A DNA stretch of 38,419 nt from Bacteroidota bacterium (GTDB taxonomy: Bacteria; Bacteroidota; Bacteroidia; UBA7662), in contig SYHX01000065.1 in assembly GCA_005799025.1 (NCBI GenBank), positions 1 to 38,419 on the forward strand, in the 5' to 3' direction. How positions within the stretch are numbered: the first letter of the stretch is position 1; each line of letters starts with the position of its first letter. The translations under genes and the position numbers were made by a program. The notes beneath the pieces were generated by a model. It was not told where the DNA came from and made no database searches. It saw nothing but the letters and a program-made list of their open reading frames with translations. This document shows positions 8,794-17,457 of the stretch, piece after piece.

Positions 8794-9939
8794 ATGCAAC
8801 ACCAATTCAATAACCGCTGGAAATCCGTTGTCCTTTCCCTTGGATGCTGGGCCATTATTGACGTTGCCCAAGCCCAAAGCCCGGACAGCACCAAACAAGA
8901 AATCACCAACGACGAAGACTTTTCGATGTACGATAACGTGGGCTTTGCCGACGAAGGGGCGCGCCGTTATTGTTCTCCCAAAATCGAAGGCCTTAGTCCA
9001 GCCAAGTTAATCAGTGTAGGCTACGACTACCAGCTTGGTTACGGACTGGGCGCCGGTAAATTCACCAACCAAGCAAACAGGATTTTGGAGCCGGATAGCG
9101 CGCGTGTTTTAAATTCCAGGGGTCTGCGATTGGGTTTTAATATCCCGGTGATCTCACGTACCGATTTGGTATGGCAGATGGGAGCCAATTATTGGGAACA
9201 ACGCTACTCTATGCTGGATCCCGATGGATCAAAACTCAAGACGGACCATCCCTTGCTTCAGACCCTTTCGGAGAATGGCCTAAGAACCTTCGGCGTTAGC
9301 ACCACACTCTTTAAGCCATTGGACGATACGCGGTTTCTGTTATTTCAGGGTTCAGCCGATCTGAACGGTGATTTCTCTCCCCCAGGGCTTATGCCGCTCA
9401 AATACGTGAAATACTCCGCTGCGCTGGTTTACGGAATTCGACCTCACGAGAAAAAACAATGGGGTGTTGGACTGGCCCGAACCTATCGGGTGGGTGAACT
9501 GAATTATATCCCGGTTTTCTTGTTCAATTGGACCGACCCCGCCAACAAATGGGGCACTGAAATTCTCTTTCCTGCCAGAGCTCATGTTCGTTACACGATC
9601 AACCCGCGCAACATGTTGTTCGGAGGCTTTGAATTGGAGGGGCAGAGTTATCGCCTGTGGAGGGTCTCCAACTCTTATTCTATTCAAGGTGAAGATTTGG
9701 AAATTCGTCGTGGCGAAATTCGGTTGCGGGCCATGTACGAGTTCTCCCTTAAGGATTTTGTATGGCTATCGGTGCAGGCCGGTTATCGAATCAACTACCG
9801 TTACGAGGTGGACCGCTTGGTCGGCGGTCAAGAAATTTACCGTGCCTTTGGCCTTCTGAGCGATGAGCCATATGTTATGGAAAATCGACTAGGCAATCCG
9901 CTGTACTTCAATATCAGCCTCAACCTGGTTAGCCCGTAA
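8794..9939 (+). CDS. Outer-membrane beta-barrel protein, DUF6268-like
   Basis: A 381-residue protein with a signal peptide ending near AQA (residues 26-28). After an acidic linker the chain is a series of alternating amphipathic strands with many aromatic residues (for example GYDYQLGYGLGAGKF, KQWGVGLARTYRVG, FVWLSVQAGYRINYRYEV) and ends in YFNISLNLVSP, consistent with an outer-membrane barrel. The overall pattern resembles DUF6268 proteins of Bacteroidota. Function is unknown. It ends 13 bases before the converging CapA-like gene, with no clear terminator between them. Confidence 0.78.
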   Translation: MQHQFNNRWKSVVLSLGCWAIIDVAQAQSPDSTKQEITNDEDFSMYDNVGFADEGARRYCSPKIEGLSPAKLISVGYDYQLGYGLGAGKFTNQANRILEPDSARVLNSRGLRLGFNIPVISRTDLVWQMGANYWEQRYSMLDPDGSKLKTDHPLLQTLSENGLRTFGVSTTLFKPLDDTRFLLFQGSADLNGDFSPPGLMPLKYVKYSAALVYGIRPHEKKQWGVGLARTYRVGELNYIPVFLFNWTDPANKWGTEILFPARAHVRYTINPRNMLFGGFELEGQSYRLWRVSNSYSIQGEDLEIRRGEIRLRAMYEFSLKDFVWLSVQAGYRINYRYEVDRLVGGQEIYRAFGLLSDEPYVMENRLGNPLYFNISLNLVSP

Positions 9940-9952
9940 ACGAATCCCAGGG

Positions 9953-11332
9953 CTATTCCCCTAATGATGGCTGAACCCAGCGTTCCCAATATTCCAAAAC
10001 CTCGCTAAATTCTCGTTGCGAGGACTTGTCAACGGAGTCGATGGACCTGCAGCCTTTCGTTCCGTGGACCTTTTTGAACCGTAGGGACTCCACGCCTTGT
10101 CCTCGAATAATCGCCTCGACATAAACAGGCATCAATTCCAAGCGGTGTATGCAAGTAGCCCAAGATTTTCCTTGCATCCCATCTTGGTCAGGATAATAAC
10201 CCTTGATAATTTCTACACGCAACCATGCAGTTAAATGACTCCATTTGAAGATATCGTAGGACACAAAATCCCCCAGCGAATAGACAATCCAATGACTGCG
10301 ACCACTCACCTTGGAGCAATATTTCTCTACAGGTTGAGGGTGATGCGGGTGGCCTGCAATAACCAAATCCACCCCGGATTCTTCGCAGAAGCGATGCACA
10401 TTGTTTCGAAAAACGGAGCCCGGAAAGGCCTGGTACGCCCCACCACCGTGCAACATGGCCACAACCAAATCAGCACCTCGTTGACGTAGACCCTGAACCT
10501 CTTGGACCAGAATAGACCAATCTGCATCCGCTTCGTTCATACGAACTACGTTGCAGCACTTTTCGAATCCAGAAGGTAAGACCCCCTTGTTCAGGGAGAA
10601 GGTCGCCCCCACAAAGCCAAGGCGAATACCGTGGCGCTCCAACACAGGAGCGGATTCCCCATCCGATCCGAAACGATAGGCCCCTGCATAGGAAACCTTT
10701 TGGCTTCGAAGAAAAGCCAAGGTGGCTTCCAGGCCCTCTAATCCTTGATCCAGACTATGGTTGTTGGCCACGGATACCAAATCCAAACCCCTCCAACGAC
10801 CTCCCCCCTTAAAAATTTCCCAAGTTGGCCTGTCAATATTGAACAGCATATCGTTCAACATAACCTCTGGTGCCGGCGAATATGGTCTGTTGAAATCTGC
10901 AGGGCTTTCGAGGTTAGCCGCCACTAAATCAGCACCAAAAAAATCTTCCCCTATCTCATCCCAAAGGTGTTTGCAAGCGACAGGATGAATTGCTTGGTAA
11001 GGTATCAAATCCCCACCTACATGCAGGCTCATCCTTTGCTCCACTTGAAATCCCTTGGGCAATGGATCAGGATAATGAGAGGTATGCATTGCCTCACGGA
11101 TTCCACTGCCTTGCTCATCCCTGACCAAGGGACGGTAATAATATTTGGAGCCCAAATAGATCCCTGAACGAATTTCGTGCCAACGATTCCGCATAGAACC
11201 TGGGTCTTCGTGCTGATTCACTTCAGGATACGGGCCATGACGGTAACCCAAGAAATTCAAACAACTGTAAAGGTTACGTATCAGGGCCACCAAGACCCAG
11301 CCTTTCCTGGTGATAGGCCGAACGGGATTCAT
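9953..11332 (-). CDS. CapA-family metallophosphatase-like protein
   Basis: A 459-residue protein with the PGA_cap/CapA fold: GGDLIPYQ (in place of the usual GDVML), NLESP, SVANNHSLDQG, LHGGGAYQAFP, VIAGHPHHPQPVE and VYSLGDFVSYD, in the order known for the family. These Asp, Asn and His motifs form the metallophosphatase-type metal site. Family members are linked to poly-gamma-glutamate capsule synthesis or have unknown hydrolase roles; no capBC partner is present. No signal peptide or membrane anchor is seen, although CapA of Bacillus is membrane anchored. It lies 50 bases downstream of mnmE on the same strand. Confidence 0.88.
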   Translation of the reverse strand: MNPVRPITRKGWVLVALIRNLYSCLNFLGYRHGPYPEVNQHEDPGSMRNRWHEIRSGIYLGSKYYYRPLVRDEQGSGIREAMHTSHYPDPLPKGFQVEQRMSLHVGGDLIPYQAIHPVACKHLWDEIGEDFFGADLVAANLESPADFNRPYSPAPEVMLNDMLFNIDRPTWEIFKGGGRWRGLDLVSVANNHSLDQGLEGLEATLAFLRSQKVSYAGAYRFGSDGESAPVLERHGIRLGFVGATFSLNKGVLPSGFEKCCNVVRMNEADADWSILVQEVQGLRQRGADLVVAMLHGGGAYQAFPGSVFRNNVHRFCEESGVDLVIAGHPHHPQPVEKYCSKVSGRSHWIVYSLGDFVSYDIFKWSHLTAWLRVEIIKGYYPDQDGMQGKSWATCIHRLELMPVYVEAIIRGQGVESLRFKKVHGTKGCRSIDSVDKSSQREFSEVLEYWERWVQPSLGE

Positions 11333-11382
11333 GGAGCTTGAATAAAAATCAAATTGGTTACTCTCTATACGCCGTGCTTTTC

Positions 11383-12768
11383 TTACTTCCCGATACAGAA
11401 TTTCGAAAAGATAGCGCTGAGCAAATCATCAGCAACGATATCCCCGGTGAGTTCTGCCAAAGACCGTAACACTGCCCTCATCTCCTCAGCCAGCAGCTCA
11501 GTGCCTAGGTTTTGCTGAAGTCCTTGAGCAATGCTTTGCAATACCGAAGCGGCTTGGTCGAGAGATTGTCTTTGCCGCGCATTCACGGCCACAAAATCAC
11601 CTGAGAGACGACCCAGGTCCACCATATCGCGCATCCGTTTCCTTAACAAGTCCATACCAAGGCCTGTTTGGGCCGAAATTTCCACCAAATCCGGAAAGCG
11701 CTGCAGCCAATCTGAACGATTGCCATATCCTTCAGGTAAATCCACTTTGTTCAAGACCACCAAAACCTTGCTTTGGGTTCCCGCTAAACTCAGGAGGTTC
11801 ATCCAAGCCTCATCAGGGTATTCATCGACGCTGGCCACCATCAAAACAAGGCCGGCATGGGTGAGTTTTTGACGGGTTCGTGCTACGCCCATTTGTTCAA
11901 CAGCATCGGTCGATTCGCGAAGACCCGCAGTGTCCATCAACCGAAATATAATTCCGTCTATCACGCAAGGCTCTTCAATGGTATCCCGAGTAGTCCCGGG
12001 CTGATCCGAAACCAAAGCCCGGGCATCATGCAACAATGCATTGAGCAAAGAAGATTTCCCAGCATTCGGCCTACCTGCCAACACCGTAGGGATCCCTTTG
12101 CGGATAACCTCCCCAGCCGCAAACGAATCTCTCAGGGAAACAACCTGCATTCGAACGGATAACACCAGTTCTTTTAAAGCCGTACGGTCGGCAAGCTCCA
12201 CATCTTCTTGCGAAAAATCCAATTCCAATTCCAACAAGGCAGCAAACTCCGTCACGCGTTCACGCAATACGGTAATTTTCCGAGCGAAGCCACCCTCCAA
12301 CTGGTTCATCGCTAGTCGATGCGCTAACGGATTTTCAGCGGCAATCAAGTCGGCGACAGCCTCCGCTCTGCTGAGGTCCATTTTGCCGTTAGCGAAAGCC
12401 CTCCAGGTGAACTCCCCTGGCTGGGCCATCCGAACCCCAGAAATCTCAGTGCATAAAGTCAAAAATCGGTTGACAACGAAGGGTGACGCATGCAGGCCCC
12501 ATTCCACACAATCCTCCCCAGTGTAGGACGCCGGAGCCTCAAAGGAAGTGACCAGCGCCCGGTCTAACAAGTCATCTCCATCCCAAATCGAAACCAACCT
12601 AACAGTTCGGGCAGGAAATATTGACGCATTGCACGACTTCTTGGTTAGATATGACACGACGACCCTGCTCAATTTTCCTGAAACCCGCACCAGACAAACC
12701 GCACCTTGCCCAGCAGGGCTCAGAGGGGCAACAATGGTGTCTTCAGACTGGTACAACTGGGCTTGCAT
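11383..12768 (-). CDS. mnmE: tRNA modification GTPase MnmE
   Basis: MnmE with MnmG installs the carboxymethylaminomethyl group on wobble U34 of certain tRNAs. The 461 residues match the usual length. The N-terminal folate-binding domain starts with DTIVAPLSPAGQGAVCLVRVSG (residues 10-31, abridged here) and has QPGEFTWRAFANGKMDL (116-132). The GTPase domain carries GRPNAGKS (232-239), TTRD (259-262), DTAG (279-282) and NKVD (340-343). The C-terminal end is FCIGK, with the conserved Cys needed for the reaction. The divergent phosphotransacetylase-like gene starts 112 bases away. Confidence 0.98.
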   Translation of the reverse strand: MQAQLYQSEDTIVAPLSPAGQGAVCLVRVSGKLSRVVVSYLTKKSCNASIFPARTVRLVSIWDGDDLLDRALVTSFEAPASYTGEDCVEWGLHASPFVVNRFLTLCTEISGVRMAQPGEFTWRAFANGKMDLSRAEAVADLIAAENPLAHRLAMNQLEGGFARKITVLRERVTEFAALLELELDFSQEDVELADRTALKELVLSVRMQVVSLRDSFAAGEVIRKGIPTVLAGRPNAGKSSLLNALLHDARALVSDQPGTTRDTIEEPCVIDGIIFRLMDTAGLRESTDAVEQMGVARTRQKLTHAGLVLMVASVDEYPDEAWMNLLSLAGTQSKVLVVLNKVDLPEGYGNRSDWLQRFPDLVEISAQTGLGMDLLRKRMRDMVDLGRLSGDFVAVNARQRQSLDQAASVLQSIAQGLQQNLGTELLAEEMRAVLRSLAELTGDIVADDLLSAIFSKFCIGK

Positions 12769-12880
12769 GAGGCTATTTTTCGCGAAATTGCAGGTGAAAT
12801 TTGATTAACAACGATGAAAATTAACTTGGCTTTCCTAATTTGGTGGTTCATTCAATTGCATACTGCGCTACGGTTATCCC

Positions 12881-13288
12881 ATGGATAAGCTCGACAAAAT
12901 ACGCTCTTGGGCAAGGAATTTGGAAGATCCAATCCTCTGCTTTGTGGAAGGCGGTCAACCTGAGGTTATCAAATTGACTAAAGCCATCTTGGAAGAAAAA
13001 ATGGCCGAGGTAGTTTTGCTGGGCGATGAACTTGAGATCTTTGATCAGTGCAAGAAATACCGTTTGCCCGAAAGTCGGCTTTACGGTGTAATCAATCCCC
13101 TTAATCCTCCTGATTTGGAAAATTTGCTGGATGAAATGATGGAGGAATCCGGGGAAACCGATCGCAAAACGGCCCTCAAATGGATTAAGAACCCATTGAA
13201 TTTGGCGCAGACTTTGTGGCTACGAGGCGATGTGGATTGGGTGATTGATTCTTTGGAACCCATTCCAGACCCTCCCATTCAAGAATAA
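12881..13288 (+). CDS. Phosphotransacetylase N-terminal-half-like protein
   Basis: A 135-residue protein. By eye it aligns with the first part of the PTA/PTB phosphotransacetylase domain: FVEGGQPEVIKLTKAILEE corresponds to the LPEG..R..KAA strand-helix, VVLLGDELEI to VLLGN..EI, then a MEESGETDRKTALKWIKNP segment corresponding to the KGMT..A...L.DN helix, and TLWLRGDVDWVID to the D.LVSG strand. It stops there. The second half of the enzyme, which holds the catalytic Ser-Arg pair and Asp of known Pta enzymes, is absent, and only 7 bases separate the stop from a converging gene, so no remnant of it exists downstream. It is probably not an acetyltransferase; a regulatory or binding role is inference. 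Confidence 0.7.
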   Translation: MDKLDKIRSWARNLEDPILCFVEGGQPEVIKLTKAILEEKMAEVVLLGDELEIFDQCKKYRLPESRLYGVINPLNPPDLENLLDEMMEESGETDRKTALKWIKNPLNLAQTLWLRGDVDWVIDSLEPIPDPPIQE

Positions 13289-13295
13289 GCGCCGT

Positions 13296-14156
13296 TCATT
13301 CGCCCTTCAAGGTTCGTTCAAGGAAATCCAACAAGGGAAATCCTGATCGAAAAGCCTCCTCCCCCAATCCAAACAGGGCAAAATCCAACAACGCAGGATC
13401 ATCCGGGCAAATTTGCCGTGCCTCGATCCCCAATCTTTCTACCGCATTCCAATTCGGCTTGGCGTTAGCCGGCAAGAGTCCCAACGCCATAGCTGTCGTT
13501 GTGGAATGAACATCCAAGGGCAGATGCAAGTCACTCATGGAATGGATCTTCCACAAACCTAGGTCCACACCGCACTCATCAGATCGAAGCATCCATCTCA
13601 ACAACATATTCATACGTTTGCATGCCGAACCCTGGGCCGGCGATGCAAAATGTTTGCGAATTCGGTCACCTGGCTGAAGCCCATCCTTCATCAAAGACGC
13701 ATAGCAATGCAGGCCATCTTTCACTGTTGCACCTCTAAACATGCCCTGAAGGCTTCCATGCTCTATCAAATAGGCTGACCACTTACCCAACATCCATAGG
13801 ACATCGCTGTCTTTGAAGGTTCGGTGCACAAATCCTTCCAAGCGACGCCATTCCAAGGCCGATGCATTCTGTAAAAAAGAACCTGGCTCAAGGTCCATGC
13901 GCCGCAGCAATTCCCAGGATTTGGAAAGGATGATATCCCTTCGCCCCCATGCAAAGTGGGACGCAATCAAGGACGCAATTTCCACATTGGATTGATGATA
14001 CTGAATGCCCTTCTCCCTAGTCAATCGCCCTTGCGGCATGTAGGCTCTGGGAATCGAGATTGGGTCAAGATCCACAAAGGAAGAAGAATTGTAATGCTTC
14101 GCTATCCTAAGCAAAGTAGGCCCCAATGGGGAACCGTGCTGAAGGTCAGAGACCAA
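13296..14156 (-). CDS. TIGR02757 (DUF2400) family protein
   Basis: A 286-residue protein with the TIGR02757 pattern: DPISIPRAY near residue 31, EIASLIASHFAWGRRDII, KRMNMLLRWMLR, LPLDVHSTTTAMALGLL and the terminal DPALLDFALFG. The family is uncharacterised and distantly resembles helix-hairpin-helix DNA glycosylases (the LDVH...LGLL segment). No ATG is available before the conserved region; the earliest in-frame start is TTG at 14156, which overlaps the end of the upstream trans-sulfuration gene by 11 bases, and other TTG codons follow within 40 bases. The exact start is therefore uncertain. The overlap suggests translational coupling. Confidence 0.88.
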   Translation of the reverse strand: MVSDLQHGSPLGPTLLRIAKHYNSSSFVDLDPISIPRAYMPQGRLTREKGIQYHQSNVEIASLIASHFAWGRRDIILSKSWELLRRMDLEPGSFLQNASALEWRRLEGFVHRTFKDSDVLWMLGKWSAYLIEHGSLQGMFRGATVKDGLHCYASLMKDGLQPGDRIRKHFASPAQGSACKRMNMLLRWMLRSDECGVDLGLWKIHSMSDLHLPLDVHSTTTAMALGLLPANAKPNWNAVERLGIEARQICPDDPALLDFALFGLGEEAFRSGFPLLDFLERTLKGE

Positions 14157-15399
14157 GGGCTCTGCGAATGGCTTGATCCAGATCCATGATCAGATCGTAC
14201 GCGCCTTCGATGCCTACGCTCAACCTCAGAAGGGTATCGGTAACCCCGCTGGCCAATCGTTGAGGTCTAGGAATGCTTGCATGGGTCATTGATGCTGGAT
14301 GACCAATCAATGATTCCACCCCACCCAGTGATTCAGCCAAGGCAAAAACCTTGGTATAGGACGCCATGCGCATAGCGTCCTCTTCCTTGCCTGAAGCCAA
14401 TTCAAAAGAAATCATACCCCCGAAATCCTTCATTTGAGCTTTGGCGATCGCATGACCAGGGTGATCCGGGAATCCTGGCCAATAAACCTTGGACACCCCG
14501 GGATGTTCCTTGAGGTAATGGGCCACGATTTTGCCGTTCTCGCAATGGGCTTTCATTCTTAGATGAAGGGTCTTGATGCCTCTTAACACAAGGTAGCAAT
14601 CCATAGGGCCGGGATTAGCCCCGGAGCTATTCAGAATGAAAGCAAGCTCCTCATGCAAAGCACTGTGGTTAGTGGCCAGAAAGCCCATAATTACATCGCT
14701 GTGGCCACCTAAGTATTTGGTGGCCGAATGCATCACCAAATCCGCTCCCAAATCCAATGGGTTTTGGAGATACGGGGAGGCGAAGGTGTTATCCACCGCC
14801 AGGATCACATCGTGCGCCTTGGCAATCATGGACAAAGCCCGAATATCAGCCACCTTCATCAGCGGATTGGTCGGCGTTTCGGTCCAGATCATTTTGGTAC
14901 GTGAATTCAAGCAAGATTTCACAGCCTCAACGTCGCTAAGGTCCACAAAATGAAAAACCATACCCATCGGCTCGTAGAGTCTCATAAAAAGGCGGTAAGA
15001 TCCCCCGTACAAATCGTCACCACAGATCACTTCATCGCCAGGTCTGAGTCTCTTGATGACCGCATCAATCGCTCCCATTCCACTGGAGAAACAGAGCCCA
15101 TGCTGTGCATTTTCGAGTGCTGCCAATGCAGACTCTAATTGAGAGCGGGTAGGATTCTTACCCCGTGCATAGGCATAGCCCTTATGTTGACCAGGATATT
15201 CCTGGACATAGGTCGAAGTCTGAAAAATGGGGGTCATAATCGCCCCGGTTGTCGGATCCGGGAATACCCCGGCATGAACGGCCTTGGTACCAAAATCCCA
15301 ATTAAAGGAGGAATTTTCGGGATTTTCGTTATTTTTTGAAGACAGGTCAGCACCACTATCTAAGGGGGGCTGTGGACAAAATTGCGGATTTCGAATCAT
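14146..15399 (-). CDS. metB: Cystathionine gamma-synthase/lyase family PLP enzyme
   Basis: A 417-residue Cys/Met metabolism PLP enzyme. Landmarks: FGTKAVHAG (37-44), YAYARGKNPTR (75-85), FSSGMGAIDAV (104-114), DNTFASPYLQ (203-212) and SATKYLGGHSDV with the Schiff-base Lys228. The late segment with ESLGGVESLIGHPASMTHAS is typical. These enzymes make or cleave cystathionine in methionine/cysteine interconversion; synthase and lyase cannot be separated by eye, and synthase is preferred by general resemblance. The start is ATG 15399 (an in-frame TTG lies two codons upstream). About 35 polar residues precede the conserved domain, longer than usual. The divergent dnaG starts 72 bases away. Confidence 0.9.
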   Translation of the reverse strand: MIRNPQFCPQPPLDSGADLSSKNNENPENSSFNWDFGTKAVHAGVFPDPTTGAIMTPIFQTSTYVQEYPGQHKGYAYARGKNPTRSQLESALAALENAQHGLCFSSGMGAIDAVIKRLRPGDEVICGDDLYGGSYRLFMRLYEPMGMVFHFVDLSDVEAVKSCLNSRTKMIWTETPTNPLMKVADIRALSMIAKAHDVILAVDNTFASPYLQNPLDLGADLVMHSATKYLGGHSDVIMGFLATNHSALHEELAFILNSSGANPGPMDCYLVLRGIKTLHLRMKAHCENGKIVAHYLKEHPGVSKVYWPGFPDHPGHAIAKAQMKDFGGMISFELASGKEEDAMRMASYTKVFALAESLGGVESLIGHPASMTHASIPRPQRLASGVTDTLLRLSVGIEGAYDLIMDLDQAIRRALGL

Positions 15400-15402
15400 T
15401 CT

Positions 15403-15409
15403 CAAAATA
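15403..15409 (-). promoter_or_regulatory. TATTTTG element 3 bases before metB
   Basis: Read on the minus strand this is TATTTTG, one base shorter than the TAnnTTTG -7 consensus, ending 3 bases before the ATG at 15399. The same heptamer lies just upstream of three other minus-strand genes in the window. If used, the transcript would have almost no leader. Confidence 0.3.
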
Positions 15410-15441
15410 AATACCGGACCCGCGCTCCTTGGCCTTGATTG

Positions 15442-15449
15442 TATTTTTG
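15442..15449 (+). promoter_or_regulatory. Candidate -7 box for dnaG
   Basis: TATTTTTG fits TAnnTTTG exactly and ends 22 bases before the dnaG ATG at 15472. No TTG is present at the standard spacing upstream. It lies within the in-frame extension back to TTG 15439, which argues that this extension is not translated. Confidence 0.5.
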
Positions 15450-15471
15450 TTATTCGTCAATTTTATATTCA

Positions 15472-17457
15472 ATGATTTCCCGTTCCACCATTGATCGAGT
15501 CTTTGAGACGGCCAGGATCGAAGAGGTCGTTGGAGATTATGTTGTTCTCAAGAAGAGGGGCGGTAACATGCTGGGGCTGTGTCCTTTCCATAATGAGAAA
15601 ACCCCCTCTTTCACGGTAACCCCCACCAAAGGAATTTACAAGTGCTTCGGATGCGGTGCCGCAGGCAACGCCGTAGGATTCTTGATGGCACATGATCAAT
15701 TGACCTACCCTGAAGCCATCAAACAGTTAGCGGTCAGGTACCAAATAGAGATTGAAGAAGACCAACGGGCCCACAACGATCCCGCTTACCAGGCCGAGAA
15801 AAGCCAACGAGACCGACTATGGGACCTGATGGCCTTTGCCCAACAGTATTACACACGAGTGCTTTGGGATCATCCGTCAGGGATAGCTATCGGGCTTTCT
15901 TATTTTCATGAAAGAGGCTTGAGCGACGCCACTATTCATCGATTTGGCCTTGGATACAGTCTGGAGCAGTCCTCTCCCTTGCTGGATTTGGCTACCCAAA
16001 GTAGCTTTTCTCCTGAGGAATTGGAATTAGCCGGTCTCGCCCTGCGCAGTGAAAACCGAGGACATTACGATCGCTTCCGTGGACGAGTCTTGTTCCCCAT
16101 TTATCATTTGAACGGTAAGGTGATTGGCTTTGGCGGTAGAACCCTCAAAACTGACCGCAAAGAGGCCAAGTATATCAATTCCCCGGAAACTCCGCTATAC
16201 CGTAAAAGCGAATCCCTGTTCGGTCTGCACCAAGCCCGCAAAGCCATGGCCGCTGCAGGCTTTGTGTACCTGGTAGAAGGGTACATGGATGTTATATCCA
16301 TAAGCCAGGCTGGGGTCGAAAATGTCGTGGCAAGCAGCGGAACCGCTTTGACCCGCGAACAAGCCGCCTTGATCCATCGCTTTGCCGATGAGGTGACGCT
16401 TATCTACGATGGAGACCAGGCCGGGATCAAAGCTGCCCTTCGTGGCATTGATATCTTGTTGGAGAATGATCTGAAGGTTCGGGTGATCGCATTACCGGAG
16501 CATGAAGACCCTGACACGTTGGCGAGGCGCATGCAAGGTGAAAACCTAAAAGAGTTTTTAAATTCAAATGCTCAAGACTTTATGGCATTTCAGCAAAATC
16601 TTTTGTTGAAAGAAGCGGGTCGCGATCCCTTGCGAATCAGCAGCGCACTCCAGGTGGTCGCGGCAAGCATTGCCTGTGTTGGTGACCCAATTCTGCGGGC
16701 AATGTACATTCGGCATTTGGCCGAAGATGCGGGGATTCCGGATGCCTCCGTTCAGGAAGCGGTAGTGCAACAATTCAAACTAAAAGCCAAACGAATTCCA
16801 TCCTCCTCTGCAAGCATTACGCCCGCCCCGCCCTTGGAAGCGGTCACGAAGCCTTCTGATGAGATCAGGGATGAGCCCCCCCCTTCGCCTGAGATTCAAC
16901 CTTTGAACGATATTCCTCAGGAAACTGAAATTCTTAGGTTGCTCCTTTTGGTAGGCAACCAAACGATGAGCAACACCACCGGGGGAGCACCGATTTCCTT
17001 AATCGACTATATGGGCGAGACCCTCTTAAGTTTATCTTGGGATAGTTCATCTTGCCGAGCTCTTCTCGAACTGTGTATTGCTCGGTGGCAAATGGAAGGC
17101 TGCCTACCTGCTAACCACGAATTGATGAACCATACAGACCAAGGTATTTCCACAATGGCGACCCGTTGGTATACCGATAATCCACAAATAAGCCCCAATT
17201 GGGATCAGATGCACGATATCACGGTTCCTCCCCCTACAGATAATCTGACCAAGGAAATTGAAACCACTTTCGATCGCCTCCTTTTGAAGAAAATTTTGCG
17301 GCATAGCCGGATTAAACAAATCGAACTCCAGACCCTACAGCAAAACCCCGCCGGACTTGATAACCCCTCCGTCCTTACCGCCATAAGAGAAATCCAAGAG
17401 CTCAAAGAAGCAGAGCGTCGAATCACAGCACGTACCGGCATCGTCATCACCCATTAG
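15472..17457 (+). CDS. dnaG: DNA primase DnaG
   Basis: Primase makes RNA primers at the replication fork. The start is ATG 15472, giving 661 residues; the zinc ligands then fall at Cys37, His40, Cys58 and Cys61 (CPFH...CFGC), in line with E. coli DnaG. The catalytic core follows, with KVIGFGGR and KYINSPETPLYRKSE, and the TOPRIM domain (about 263-345) has VEGYMDV and YDGDQAG. The region around 440-490 is a Pro-rich linker, and the C-terminal part (about 490-661) should be the helicase-binding domain, which is poorly conserved. Its 3' end overlaps the converging phosphopantetheinyl transferase gene by 11 bases. Confidence 0.97.
   Translation: MISRSTIDRVFETARIEEVVGDYVVLKKRGGNMLGLCPFHNEKTPSFTVTPTKGIYKCFGCGAAGNAVGFLMAHDQLTYPEAIKQLAVRYQIEIEEDQRAHNDPAYQAEKSQRDRLWDLMAFAQQYYTRVLWDHPSGIAIGLSYFHERGLSDATIHRFGLGYSLEQSSPLLDLATQSSFSPEELELAGLALRSENRGHYDRFRGRVLFPIYHLNGKVIGFGGRTLKTDRKEAKYINSPETPLYRKSESLFGLHQARKAMAAAGFVYLVEGYMDVISISQAGVENVVASSGTALTREQAALIHRFADEVTLIYDGDQAGIKAALRGIDILLENDLKVRVIALPEHEDPDTLARRMQGENLKEFLNSNAQDFMAFQQNLLLKEAGRDPLRISSALQVVAASIACVGDPILRAMYIRHLAEDAGIPDASVQEAVVQQFKLKAKRIPSSSASITPAPPLEAVTKPSDEIRDEPPPSPEIQPLNDIPQETEILRLLLLVGNQTMSNTTGGAPISLIDYMGETLLSLSWDSSSCRALLELCIARWQMEGCLPANHELMNHTDQGISTMATRWYTDNPQISPNWDQMHDITVPPPTDNLTKEIETTFDRLLLKKILRHSRIKQIELQTLQQNPAGLDNPSVLTAIREIQELKEAERRITARTGIVITH

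Noticed and set aside
9931-9954. AGCCC/GGGCT inverted repeat between two convergent genes as a terminator
   Set aside because: Only 5 bp of stem, a 14-base loop and no T run on either strand.
12041-12526. 161-codon plus-strand frame opposite mnmE
   Set aside because: It lies wholly antisense to the conserved GTPase gene, has a Ser/Arg/Asn-rich composition typical of shadow frames and no recognisable motif.
13289-13295. Frameshifted full-length phosphotransacetylase
   Set aside because: The stop is followed after 7 bases by a converging conserved gene, and no C-terminal phosphotransacetylase motif appears in any frame downstream.
15439-15471. Longer dnaG from TTG 15439
   Set aside because: It contains the likely -7 box, and ATG 15472 puts the zinc ligands at the usual residue positions.
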